Assembly: GCA_005776545.1 (NCBI GenBank) | Contig: SXOY01000357.1 | Location: 1-5,564 of the forward strand | Length of the DNA: 5,564 bases | Direction: 5' to 3' | Source: Planctomycetia bacterium | Lineage (GTDB): Bacteria > Planctomycetota > Phycisphaerae > Phycisphaerales > UBA1924 | In this document: positions 1-4,469 of the stretch, piece after piece | Position numbering within the stretch: the first letter of the stretch is position 1 | Layout: every line of letters starts with the position of its first letter | Made by a program: the position numbers and the translations under genes | The notes under the pieces: generated by a model | Databases searched by the model: none | What the model was told of the DNA's origin: nothing | Seen by the model: the letters and a program-made list of their open reading frames with translations, nothing else

Positions 1-1417
1 CGCCGCCCAGTCCCGCGGCCTTGGTCTCAAGTCGATCTGCCTGCTCCTTGATCGACTCCGCCCGCCGCAACTCACTCTGACTGCTCGCATTCAACGCAGC
101 CCGCTCGCGATCGATCTGCTGAATCGTCGAACGCCGCCGCCCTACACGATCCCTCGCTTCACCAATCGCGCTCAACGATTCCGCTCGCACCGCATTCGCA
201 TCCGACAAATATTTCTCTGCAGTGGCGGCCTGTTCCGCGACCGTCCCAATCGTCTCCCGCTGATCCGTAATCGAAACATCCGTCGCCTTTGCCGTCGCTT
301 CGAGCGAGGTCAACCGCTCCTGATCCACCGCAAGTTGCTGCTGTGCTTCCTGTGCGGCCCGATTCGTCATCTCCAACCGCTGCGTCGCCTGCGCAAATTG
401 ATGCTCCGCTGACTGCCGATCTTGCTCAACGCGCCGTTGATTGCTCAGTGCTTCCTGCCGTTGCAATTCAACTTCTTGCTTTTCCTGTTCAAATTCGCTG
501 AGCTTCGATGCCGCCGCTTCTTTCTGCGTGTGCAAATCCGCCTGCCGGCTCGTCAACCCATCCAGCCGCTGACGAAGTTCATCGTACTGCTCAAACGCCA
601 GCGAAAGCCGCCACGCCCGGTACTCTGAATCCAGATCCTTAAACCGCCGCGCTTTGGCCGCCTGCCCTCGCACCAACTTCAAGCGCCGATCCGTCGATTC
701 AAGCTGCTCGCGTGTCGAAGTGAGATTCGTCTCCGTGCGCTCCAATTTGCGCTGCGCTTCCACACGCCGCATCTTGTACTTCGCAACACCGGCCGCCTCT
801 TCGAAGATAGTCCGGCGTTCCTGCGGCGATGCCAACAACATCGCATCAACCTTGCCCTGTTCGATAATCGAATACGCATCAGCGCCAATACCCGTATCCA
901 GGAACAAGTCGCGAATGTCTTTGAGACGAGCCTTCTTGTTATTGATCAGGTAGTGCGAAGTCCCATCGCGATACAACTGCCGCTCAACCTCCACAACATC
1001 CGCATCAAACGGCAATCCGCGCCGACCGCGCAGCCGAGCATCAACCAGCGAAGGCTCATCACCGGTTCCACTTTCGCCATTCGAAGTCGCTACGTTTGAC
1101 TGATCATCAGCCGTGTTGGTATCCACCGCGTGCGAAAAGTTTGCAGTCTTCAGCAGCGGATTATCAAACGAGAGTCGCACACTCGCCATGCCACTGGGCT
1201 TGCGCGAAGACGAACCAGCGAAAATGCAATCCAGCATTTCCGTTCCACGCAGCGACTTACTCGAGCGTTCACCCAGCACCCACTTGATCGCATCAACAAC
1301 ATTGCTCTTGCCGCAACCGTTGGGACCGACAATGCCCGTAATGGCATCATCGAATGTAAATTCGGTGGCATCAGCAAATGATTTAAAGCCGTTGAGCGTG
1401 AGTTTGGTAAGACGCAA
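1..1417 (-). CDS. smc: Chromosome segregation protein SMC, N-terminal part (runs off the window)
   Basis: SMC is the ATPase core of bacterial condensin; with ScpA and ScpB it forms a ring that compacts and helps segregate the chromosome. Translating the minus strand gives an N-terminus reading MRLTKLTLNGFKSFAD. The Walker A motif GPNGCGKS lies at residues 31-38, the conserved VLGERSSKSLRG near 47-58, the Q-loop IIEQGKVD at about 184-191, and FEEAAGVAKYK at 205-215. From about residue 216 to the end of the window the protein is a charged E/R/Q/A-rich coiled coil. The hinge, second coil and Walker B half lie beyond base 1. The start is TTG at 1417-1415: an AGGAGG sits 6 bases upstream (1428-1423) and an in-frame TGA lies four codons before the start, which excludes a longer protein. 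The head has an insert of about 40 residues (near 88-140) compared with B. subtilis SMC as I recall it. It is divergent from mrr. Confidence 0.95.
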   Translation of the reverse strand, partial: MRLTKLTLNGFKSFADATEFTFDDAITGIVGPNGCGKSNVVDAIKWVLGERSSKSLRGTEMLDCIFAGSSSRKPSGMASVRLSFDNPLLKTANFSHAVDTNTADDQSNVATSNGESGTGDEPSLVDARLRGRRGLPFDADVVEVERQLYRDGTSHYLINNKKARLKDIRDLFLDTGIGADAYSIIEQGKVDAMLLASPQERRTIFEEAAGVAKYKMRRVEAQRKLERTETNLTSTREQLESTDRRLKLVRGQAAKARRFKDLDSEYRAWRLSLAFEQYDELRQRLDGLTSRQADLHTQKEAAASKLSEFEQEKQEVELQRQEALSNQRRVEQDRQSAEHQFAQATQRLEMTNRAAQEAQQQLAVDQERLTSLEATAKATDVSITDQRETIGTVAEQAATAEKYLSDANAVRAESLSAIGEARDRVGRRRSTIQQIDRERAALNASSQSELRRAESIKEQADRLETKAAGLGG

Positions 1418-1421
1418 GAGG

Positions 1422-1428
1422 ACCTCCT
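1422..1428 (-). promoter_or_regulatory. Ribosome binding site of smc that fixes a TTG start
   Basis: On the minus strand AGGAGGT is followed by TCCTC and then TTG (1417-1415). GGAGG is a near-perfect anti-16S match at 5-base spacing. An in-frame TGA at 1432-1430 lies just upstream, and no in-frame ATG occurs before the Walker A motif, so the TTG is the only reasonable start. Confidence 0.85.
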
Positions 1429-1502
1429 GTCAGAGGCAGTGTGCCCAGGCACGCCGCCGGCCATCCGTGGCCCATGAACAAATGTCAGAACCGAACATGT
1501 GC

Positions 1503-1570
1503 GTACCAAGGGATCGGCGTTGAGTACCAAATCCCTTCATAACAGCCCACGCGGCACGGATTGTACCAAG
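1503..1570. repeat. Three GTACCAA copies and an AAGGGAT/ATCCCTT dyad in the smc-mrr gap
   Basis: GTACCAA occurs at 1503-1509, 1524-1530 and 1563-1569; the first and third extend to GTACCAAG. The third overlaps the candidate smc -10 box on the other strand. AAGGGAT (1508-1514) and ATCCCTT (1531-1537) form a perfect 7-bp inverted repeat around a 16-base loop that contains the middle copy. They could be operator sites for smc. The words are short, so chance is not excluded. Confidence 0.4.
1560..1568 (-). promoter_or_regulatory. Candidate extended -10 promoter element for smc
   Basis: The minus strand reads TGGTACAAT: a TACAAT hexamer (5 of 6 matches to TATAAT) preceded by TG plus one base, the extended -10 form. 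No good -35 is visible at 17 bases, which extended -10 promoters can tolerate. Transcription would begin near 1553 and leave a leader of about 135 bases before the TTG start. Assignment to smc rests on orientation and position only. Confidence 0.4.
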
Positions 1571-1572
1571 TT

Positions 1573-1615
1573 TGTGCGAACGATGTGCGAACTGTCGGAT
1601 GTGACTGGGTTCGCA
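1573..1615. repeat. TGTGCGAAC direct repeat with an inverted third copy upstream of mrr
   Basis: TGTGCGAAC occurs at 1573-1581 and 1584-1592, an 11-bp period or about one helical turn. Its reverse form GTTCGCA follows at 1609-1615, making a 7-bp inverted repeat with the second copy across 16 bases. This geometry suits binding by a dimeric regulator. It lies about 105 bases before the preferred mrr start and just outside the candidate smc promoter, so it could serve either gene. No matching regulator gene is in the window. Confidence 0.4.
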
Positions 1616-1709
1616 AGCTAAGTTAGGAATGAGTACGGATGTCAGTGCGAGTCACGCGTCAAAATGTATACGTGGGCACGCCACTTACCAATGCTGTACG
1701 ATCAGGGTT

Positions 1710-1713
1710 GGAG
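1710..1713 (+). promoter_or_regulatory. Ribosome binding site supporting the internal mrr start
   Basis: GGAG ends 6 bases before the ATG at 1720, and the protein from there begins MAIPGYQDF, aligning with the start of known Mrr proteins. The upstream in-frame ATG at 1639 has only an AGGA at 1625-1628, 10 bases away. The site therefore favours 307 residues over 334. Confidence 0.6.
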
Positions 1714-1719
1714 AACTCA

Positions 1720-2643
1720 ATGGCAATCCCAGGATACCAGGATTTCATGCTTCCGTTGCTCAAACTCGGATCAGATGGTAAGGAGCACAAGATCGTTGAT
1801 GCAATAGAAGAGCTTTCTGATCGAATGGGACTTTCACAAGCCGAAAAAGATGCGTTGCTACCAAGTGGTACGGACACCCAGGTATCAAACCGGACGCGGT
1901 GGGCGCTGAGCTACCTCATTAAGAGTCTCTTGTTGGAAAAAACCAGAAGGGGTGTATTTAGGATTTCAACGCGTGGGCTAGATGTTCTGAAGACCGCTCC
2001 TTCCAGAATTGATAATCGGTTTCTTGACCAGTTCTCAGAGTTTCGAACGTTCAAGGCGAAGAAGGCAAATGCTCCAACTGTTCCGGCGAAATCAGATAGC
2101 GATGGCGAGCCAACTGATCCCGACATCACTCCCGATGAGCAACTGGATGTCGCGTACAAGGAATTGCGAGAAACGCTGGCGGATGATCTGCTCGAACGAG
2201 TGCGAGCGGGAACTCCCAAGTTCTTTGAACACCTTGTTGTCGATCTACTTGTCGCGATGGGTTATGGTGGTTCACGCGCAGATGCGGCGCAGGTTGTCGG
2301 CAAGAGCGGTGATAATGGCATTGATGGAGTTATCAAGGAAGACCGTCTTGGACTTGACATGGTCTATGTTCAAGCAAAGCGATACGAAGCAGATATTGGC
2401 CCCGGTGCAATTCGAGAATTTGTGGGATCGTTGAGTGAGCACAAAGCAAACAAGGGCGTGTTTATTACATGCGGTGGATTTACGTCTGGGGCTCGAGACG
2501 CGGCAGCGAAAGCGAATACGCGTATTGTTCTAATCGATGGAGAACAACTCGCCGAGTTTATGATTGATCACGGTGTCGGAGTCACAGATCACAAGGCATA
2601 TATCGTGAAAAGACTCGATGGCGATTACTTCGAAGACAGCTGA
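1720..2643 (+). CDS. mrr: Mrr-like type IV restriction endonuclease (PD-(D/E)xK family)
   Basis: Mrr enzymes cut DNA carrying foreign methylation and act in the cytoplasm as defence nucleases. With the start at 1720 the product has 307 residues, close to E. coli Mrr (about 304). An N-terminal winged-helix region (about 3-90) opens with IPGYQDFMLPLL and includes NRTRWALSYLIKS. A charged, disordered-looking linker (about 112-145) leads to the Mrr catalytic domain: FFEHLVVDLL at 168-177, MGYGG at 180-184, GKSGDNGIDG at 194-203, and QAKRY from 218. The nuclease residues D202, Q218 and K220 are all present. GVFITCGGFTSGARD follows at 246-260 and DYFED lies at the end. The ATG at 1720 has GGAG 6 bases upstream and matches the family start. 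An ATG at 1639 would add 27 residues unlike the family. Codon use is less C-ending than in neighbouring genes, suggesting transfer. No methylase or specificity gene is adjacent, as expected for type IV. Confidence 0.92.
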   Translation: MAIPGYQDFMLPLLKLGSDGKEHKIVDAIEELSDRMGLSQAEKDALLPSGTDTQVSNRTRWALSYLIKSLLLEKTRRGVFRISTRGLDVLKTAPSRIDNRFLDQFSEFRTFKAKKANAPTVPAKSDSDGEPTDPDITPDEQLDVAYKELRETLADDLLERVRAGTPKFFEHLVVDLLVAMGYGGSRADAAQVVGKSGDNGIDGVIKEDRLGLDMVYVQAKRYEADIGPGAIREFVGSLSEHKANKGVFITCGGFTSGARDAAAKANTRIVLIDGEQLAEFMIDHGVGVTDHKAYIVKRLDGDYFEDS

Positions 2644-2799
2644 TTACCTGACCCGACCAACCCTGGATCCTCGATCAGGTTCTTGAATCTCGACGTTCCG
2701 CTGGAATTAGGAAATGGGAGTCAAACGCTTGATAGTTCGGCCCCCCAACCCAGCATGGGCCGCCAACAACCCACACCTCGCCTGCCTACCCGCCGCCGG

Positions 2800-2805
2800 T
2801 ACAAT
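2800..2805 (+). promoter_or_regulatory. Candidate -10 box for ubiE
   Basis: TACAAT lies 37 bases before the ubiE ATG, which would give a leader of about 30 bases. The surrounding GGTACAATCC (2798-2807) is identical to the ten bases around the candidate smc -10 box on the minus strand. The hexamer 17 bases upstream, CTCGCC, is a poor -35, so this is a moderate to weak call. Confidence 0.35.
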
Positions 2806-2842
2806 CCTGGCATCCCCCTCAAACGGAACATAGACTAGAACG

Positions 2843-3676
2843 ATGACCCATTCTCCCGCTATGCCCGGTGGCACCTCAGGCTCTCCTGACGACTCTACTG
2901 TCGATCTGGAAGTCGATTTCAGCGGCAAGCCGATCTGGGATGAACCCAATCTCAAAAACCCACACGTCCGCAGCGACAAAGCTGATGCGGTTCAAAAGAT
3001 GTTCTCCGCGATCGCTCCCAGCTATGACCTGAACAATCGCGTCCATTCTTTCGGTCGAGACCAGGCCTGGCGAAAATACGCTGTCAAGGCCGCTGCCGCC
3101 AAACCCGGCGAGACCATAATCGACATAGCCTGCGGCACAGGGGACCTCACCGAAGCCTTCGCCCAGTCGCCCGCCACCAAAGTCATCGGCATCGATTTCA
3201 CGCCCGCCATGCTCGATGTCGCACGGGCCAAACTGCGCAATCGCCCGCAGCAGATGATTCGCCGCGTTGAATATCGGGAAGGCGATGCCATGAATCTGGC
3301 AATCGATAGCGCCACCGCCAATGTCGTCTCGATCGCCTTTGGCATTCGCAATGTCTCCGAACCAAAAAAAGCAATCGCTGAGTTCTTCCGCATCCTCAAA
3401 CCCGGTGGCCGCCTGGTCATCCTCGAATTTGATCGCCCAAGAGCCGCCCCCATGAGCTGGGCCTACGACTTCTACTGCGGCTGGCTCATGCCCCGCACCG
3501 CCACACTCCTCTCCCGCGACAAAAGTGGTGCATACCGCTACCTCCCCGCCTCAGTCGGCTCATTCATGACCCGCGATGAAATGAAATCAGCCCTTGCCGA
3601 AGCAGGGTTCTGTAATATTACTGCCAAACCGCTGACCTTCGGAATCTGCATCTGCTACAGGGCGGAGAAGAGGTAA
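2843..3676 (+). CDS. ubiE: Demethylmenaquinone/ubiquinone C-methyltransferase (UbiE/MenG)
   Basis: This SAM-dependent enzyme adds the C-methyl group in menaquinone synthesis (demethylmenaquinone to menaquinone) and, in organisms that make it, in ubiquinone synthesis. The 277-residue product has the family signature KMFSAIAPSYDLNNRVHSFG at about 52-71, the SAM-binding loop DIACGTGDLT at 94-103, the acidic strand end GIDFTPAMLDVA at 116-127, FGIRNV at 166-171, the FFRILKPGG motif at 181-189, LEFDRP at 194-199, YRYLPASV at 231-238, and the C-terminal LTFGICICYRAEK. E. coli UbiE has 251 residues; the excess is a polar N-terminal tail of about 45 residues. The ATG at 2843 follows an in-frame TAG at 2831-2833. 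No clear Shine-Dalgarno is visible, and starts at M7 or even M53 cannot be excluded. It appears monocistronic, so menaquinone is the likelier product only by lineage inference. Confidence 0.93.
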   Translation: MTHSPAMPGGTSGSPDDSTVDLEVDFSGKPIWDEPNLKNPHVRSDKADAVQKMFSAIAPSYDLNNRVHSFGRDQAWRKYAVKAAAAKPGETIIDIACGTGDLTEAFAQSPATKVIGIDFTPAMLDVARAKLRNRPQQMIRRVEYREGDAMNLAIDSATANVVSIAFGIRNVSEPKKAIAEFFRILKPGGRLVILEFDRPRAAPMSWAYDFYCGWLMPRTATLLSRDKSGAYRYLPASVGSFMTRDEMKSALAEAGFCNITAKPLTFGICICYRAEKR

Positions 3677-3720
3677 CGCTAATCGCATTGTTTATCAAGA
3701 AGTGCATTCCGAGTACACAC

Positions 3721-3745
3721 TGTCGCACTCCTCCGCGACATTCTT
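3721..3745 (+). terminator. Weak intrinsic terminator candidate after ubiE
   Basis: TGTCGC (3721-3726) and GCGACA (3735-3740) form a perfect 6-bp stem with an 8-base loop, followed by TTCTT. It lies 44 bases after the ubiE stop. The T tract is short and interrupted, so termination would be inefficient or would need Rho. Confidence 0.35.
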
Positions 3746-3774
3746 CATCGATGCGTCCAATACTCGCGCTGGTG

Positions 3775-3795
3775 CCCCGCACGTGAGTGCGGCGG
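3775..3795 (+). other. GC-rich hairpin with a GTGA (GNRA) tetraloop
   Basis: CCGCAC (3777-3782), GTGA and GTGCGG (3787-3792) form a 6-bp stem capped by a tetraloop of the very stable GNRA class. Two more C-G pairs can form below it if C3793 is bulged. No T tract follows, so it is not a classical terminator. It may protect the 3' end of the ubiE transcript or act as a Rho-independent pause; the role is not known. Confidence 0.35.
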
Positions 3796-3942
3796 GAACA
3801 ACCCAAAACGACACATCCCTCCGACCACTTTGCGATATGCCTCGCGCGAATCCACACATATTGCACGACGCCGATTTCCCCCAGCTTCTCTACCGGACGC
3901 CCCGCGCCCTATTTTTGTCCGATACAGATTTTTCCCGCAATT

Positions 3943-3982
3943 CACCTTGACCTTCACCGTACAACTTGGTAAGGTGCATCCA
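3943..3982 (+). promoter_or_regulatory. Promoter-like site with overlapping dyad, pointing toward mutS
   Basis: TTGACC (3947-3952) and TAAGGT (3970-3975) are separated by exactly 17 bases. The -10 carries an upstream TG in the extended position (TGG before TAAGGT). CACCTT (3943-3948) and AAGGTG (3971-3976) form a perfect 6-bp inverted repeat overlapping both boxes, as an operator might. Transcription would begin near 3982, where an ATG happens to sit. The transcript would cross the repeat region and could supply mutS with a leader of about 490 bases. No other good promoter for mutS was found. Confidence 0.45.
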
Positions 3983-4019
3983 TGAAAATCAAACCCCACA
4001 CTGCCCCCGCCAACTCGCT

Positions 4020-4062
4020 CCTCTATAAGTCCTATTGGTCCTTTGTGACCTATTCGTCCTAT
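4020..4062. repeat. 9-bp tandem repeat, consensus GTCCTATNN
   Basis: Units begin at 4029 (GTCCTAT), 4038 (GTCCTTT), 4047 (GACCTAT) and 4056 (GTCCTAT), with a decayed unit at 4020 (CCTCTAT). Seven positions are conserved and the last two vary freely (TG, GT, TC). On the minus strand the unit reads ATAGGACNN. Each unit spans three codons, so in one plus frame the array reads as a Y/S/F-rich repeat (SYWSFVTYSSY). Whether that is translated is unknown. Confidence 0.7.
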
Positions 4063-4080
4063 TTCCCTGTCCCCCTCTTG

Positions 4081-4112
4081 TCTCCTGCTCAACTGTTCTC
4101 CTGCTCCACTCT
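4081..4112. repeat. 16-bp tandem duplication, pyrimidine-rich
   Basis: The units 4081-4096 and 4097-4112 agree at 14 of 16 positions; the first ten bases, TCTCCTGCTC, are identical. The two differences are A to C at unit position 11 and G to C at position 15. It lies directly downstream of the 9-bp array. Confidence 0.65.
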
Positions 4113-4113
4113 C

Positions 4114-4128
4114 GCGCCGCTACGGCGC
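4114..4128. other. All-GC hairpin GCGCCG/CGGCGC with a 3-base loop
   Basis: GCGCCG (4114-4119) and CGGCGC (4123-4128) are perfectly complementary around CTA. No T tract follows on either strand, so it is not a clear terminator. Confidence 0.35.
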
Positions 4129-4146
4129 CGCCCTCGTTATTTCGCC

Positions 4147-4217
4147 AAAATCAAGAGGTTGCCACTTGCCACGCAAAAAGATGGCAACCTTCGAAAAAGT
4201 TGGCAATCTTTCGTTTT
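4147..4217. repeat. Palindromic repeat block A (TTGCCA/TGGCAA cores)
   Basis: AGGTTGCCA (4156-4164) and TGGCAACCT (4182-4190) are a perfect 9-bp inverted repeat with a 17-base loop. A second TTGCCA lies inside the loop (4166-4171) and a second TGGCAA lies outside (4201-4206), so four core copies are present, two per orientation, and alternative pairings are possible. TCGAAAAAGT separates the third and fourth cores. The block is the first of two built on the same plan, 77 bp apart. Confidence 0.7.
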
Positions 4218-4223
4218 TGACCC

Positions 4224-4293
4224 AAAAACCAAAGGTGCTCAGATGCTCACCATTTGAATGAGCACCTTTGAAAAAAGTGAGCGCCTTTTGATT
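4224..4293. repeat. Palindromic repeat block B (TGCTCA/TGAGCA cores)
   Basis: AAAGGTGCTCA (4231-4241) and TGAGCACCTTT (4259-4269) are a perfect 11-bp inverted repeat with a 17-base loop. A second TGCTCA lies in the loop (4244-4249) and a variant TGAGCG lies outside (4278-4283). TTGAAAAAAG separates the third and fourth cores. The first, third and fourth cores and the flanking AGGT, ACCT and A-tract fall exactly 77 bp after those of block A, while the core word differs. On the minus strand the hairpin is followed by GGTTTTTGGG, so it might weakly terminate minus-strand transcripts. Confidence 0.7.
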
Positions 4294-4331
4294 CTGACTC
4301 AATAACCGGCTTTCCTGCCATCTGAACTTTT

Positions 4332-4352
4332 AAATCTCAAATTTCAAATCTG
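4332..4352. repeat. 7-bp tandem repeat, AAATYTN x3
   Basis: AAATCTC (4332-4338), AAATTTC (4339-4345) and AAATCTG (4346-4352) follow one another without gaps. The array is A/T-rich within an otherwise C-rich strand and is followed by a pyrimidine tract. Confidence 0.6.
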
Positions 4353-4418
4353 CTTTTTCCCCTCCCTTACGCTTTGCACTCTGTCCATTCCCACCCCAAT
4401 CCATCTCCATTTTGATAA

Positions 4419-4437
4419 ACTCCGTCACTCCGTCACT
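4419..4437. repeat. 8-bp tandem repeat, ACTCCGTC x2 plus a partial third
   Basis: ACTCCGTC at 4419-4426 and 4427-4434 is followed by ACT. It ends 32 bases before the mutS ATG, so it would lie in the mutS leader or core promoter, where a change in copy number could alter expression. Confidence 0.55.
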
Positions 4438-4469
4438 TTACCACTTTCTGACCGCACTAAGCACTTCCT

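Larger units (their letters stand above)
3677..4469. other. Gene-free, repeat-rich gap between ubiE and mutS
   Basis: No open frame of this stretch resembles a protein family I recognise. The frame at 3982-4257 is built mostly from the tandem repeats and low-complexity pyrimidine runs described separately, and other frames lack coding character. From 3677 to about 3942 I see only two hairpins. From 3943 on there is a promoter-like site, then tandem repeats of 9, 16, 77, 7 and 8 bp and a short GC hairpin (GCGCCG/CGGCGC at 4114-4128). From about 4010 to 4110 and 4351 to 4410 the plus strand is strongly C/T-rich. Confidence 0.7.

Noticed and set aside
1459..1472. GGCCA/TGGCC hairpin with a 4-base loop in the smc leader
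   Set aside because: Only 5 pairs in a GC-rich region; expected by chance, with no further regulatory context.
1150..1530. 126-codon minus-strand frame overlapping the smc start
   Set aside because: It lies in another frame of the smc head region, whose own frame encodes Walker A and other SMC motifs; it resembles no known protein.
1639..1719. 27-residue N-terminal extension of mrr from the ATG at 1639
   Set aside because: The family starts at the IPGYQ-type segment, the ATG at 1720 has a better ribosome binding site, and the resulting length of 307 matches E. coli Mrr. It remains possible but less likely.
2646..2680. ACCTGA/TCAGGT inverted repeat just after mrr as a terminator
   Set aside because: The stem has only 6 pairs with a 23-base loop, and no T run follows.
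3745..4092. 115-codon minus-strand frame rich in G and R
   Set aside because: It covers pyrimidine-rich intergenic DNA, whose complement gives G/R-rich translations by composition. There is no start signal or recognisable domain.
3982..4257. 91-codon plus-strand frame beginning MKIKPHTAPAN behind the promoter-like site
   Set aside because: It is made of the 9-bp and 16-bp arrays, a GC hairpin and blocks A and B read through as protein. I recognise no family and there is no ribosome binding site. Only a leaderless start would support it.
4147..4293. CRISPR array
   Set aside because: Only two units with diverged cores and no near-identical direct repeats separated by unique spacers; no cas genes nearby.
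4120..4302. 60-codon minus-strand frame across blocks A and B with a faint internal repeat (LTFFKGA, LPTFSKV)
   Set aside because: The protein repeat follows from the DNA repeat. The conserved feature is base complementarity and fixed 17-base loops, which coding would not require.
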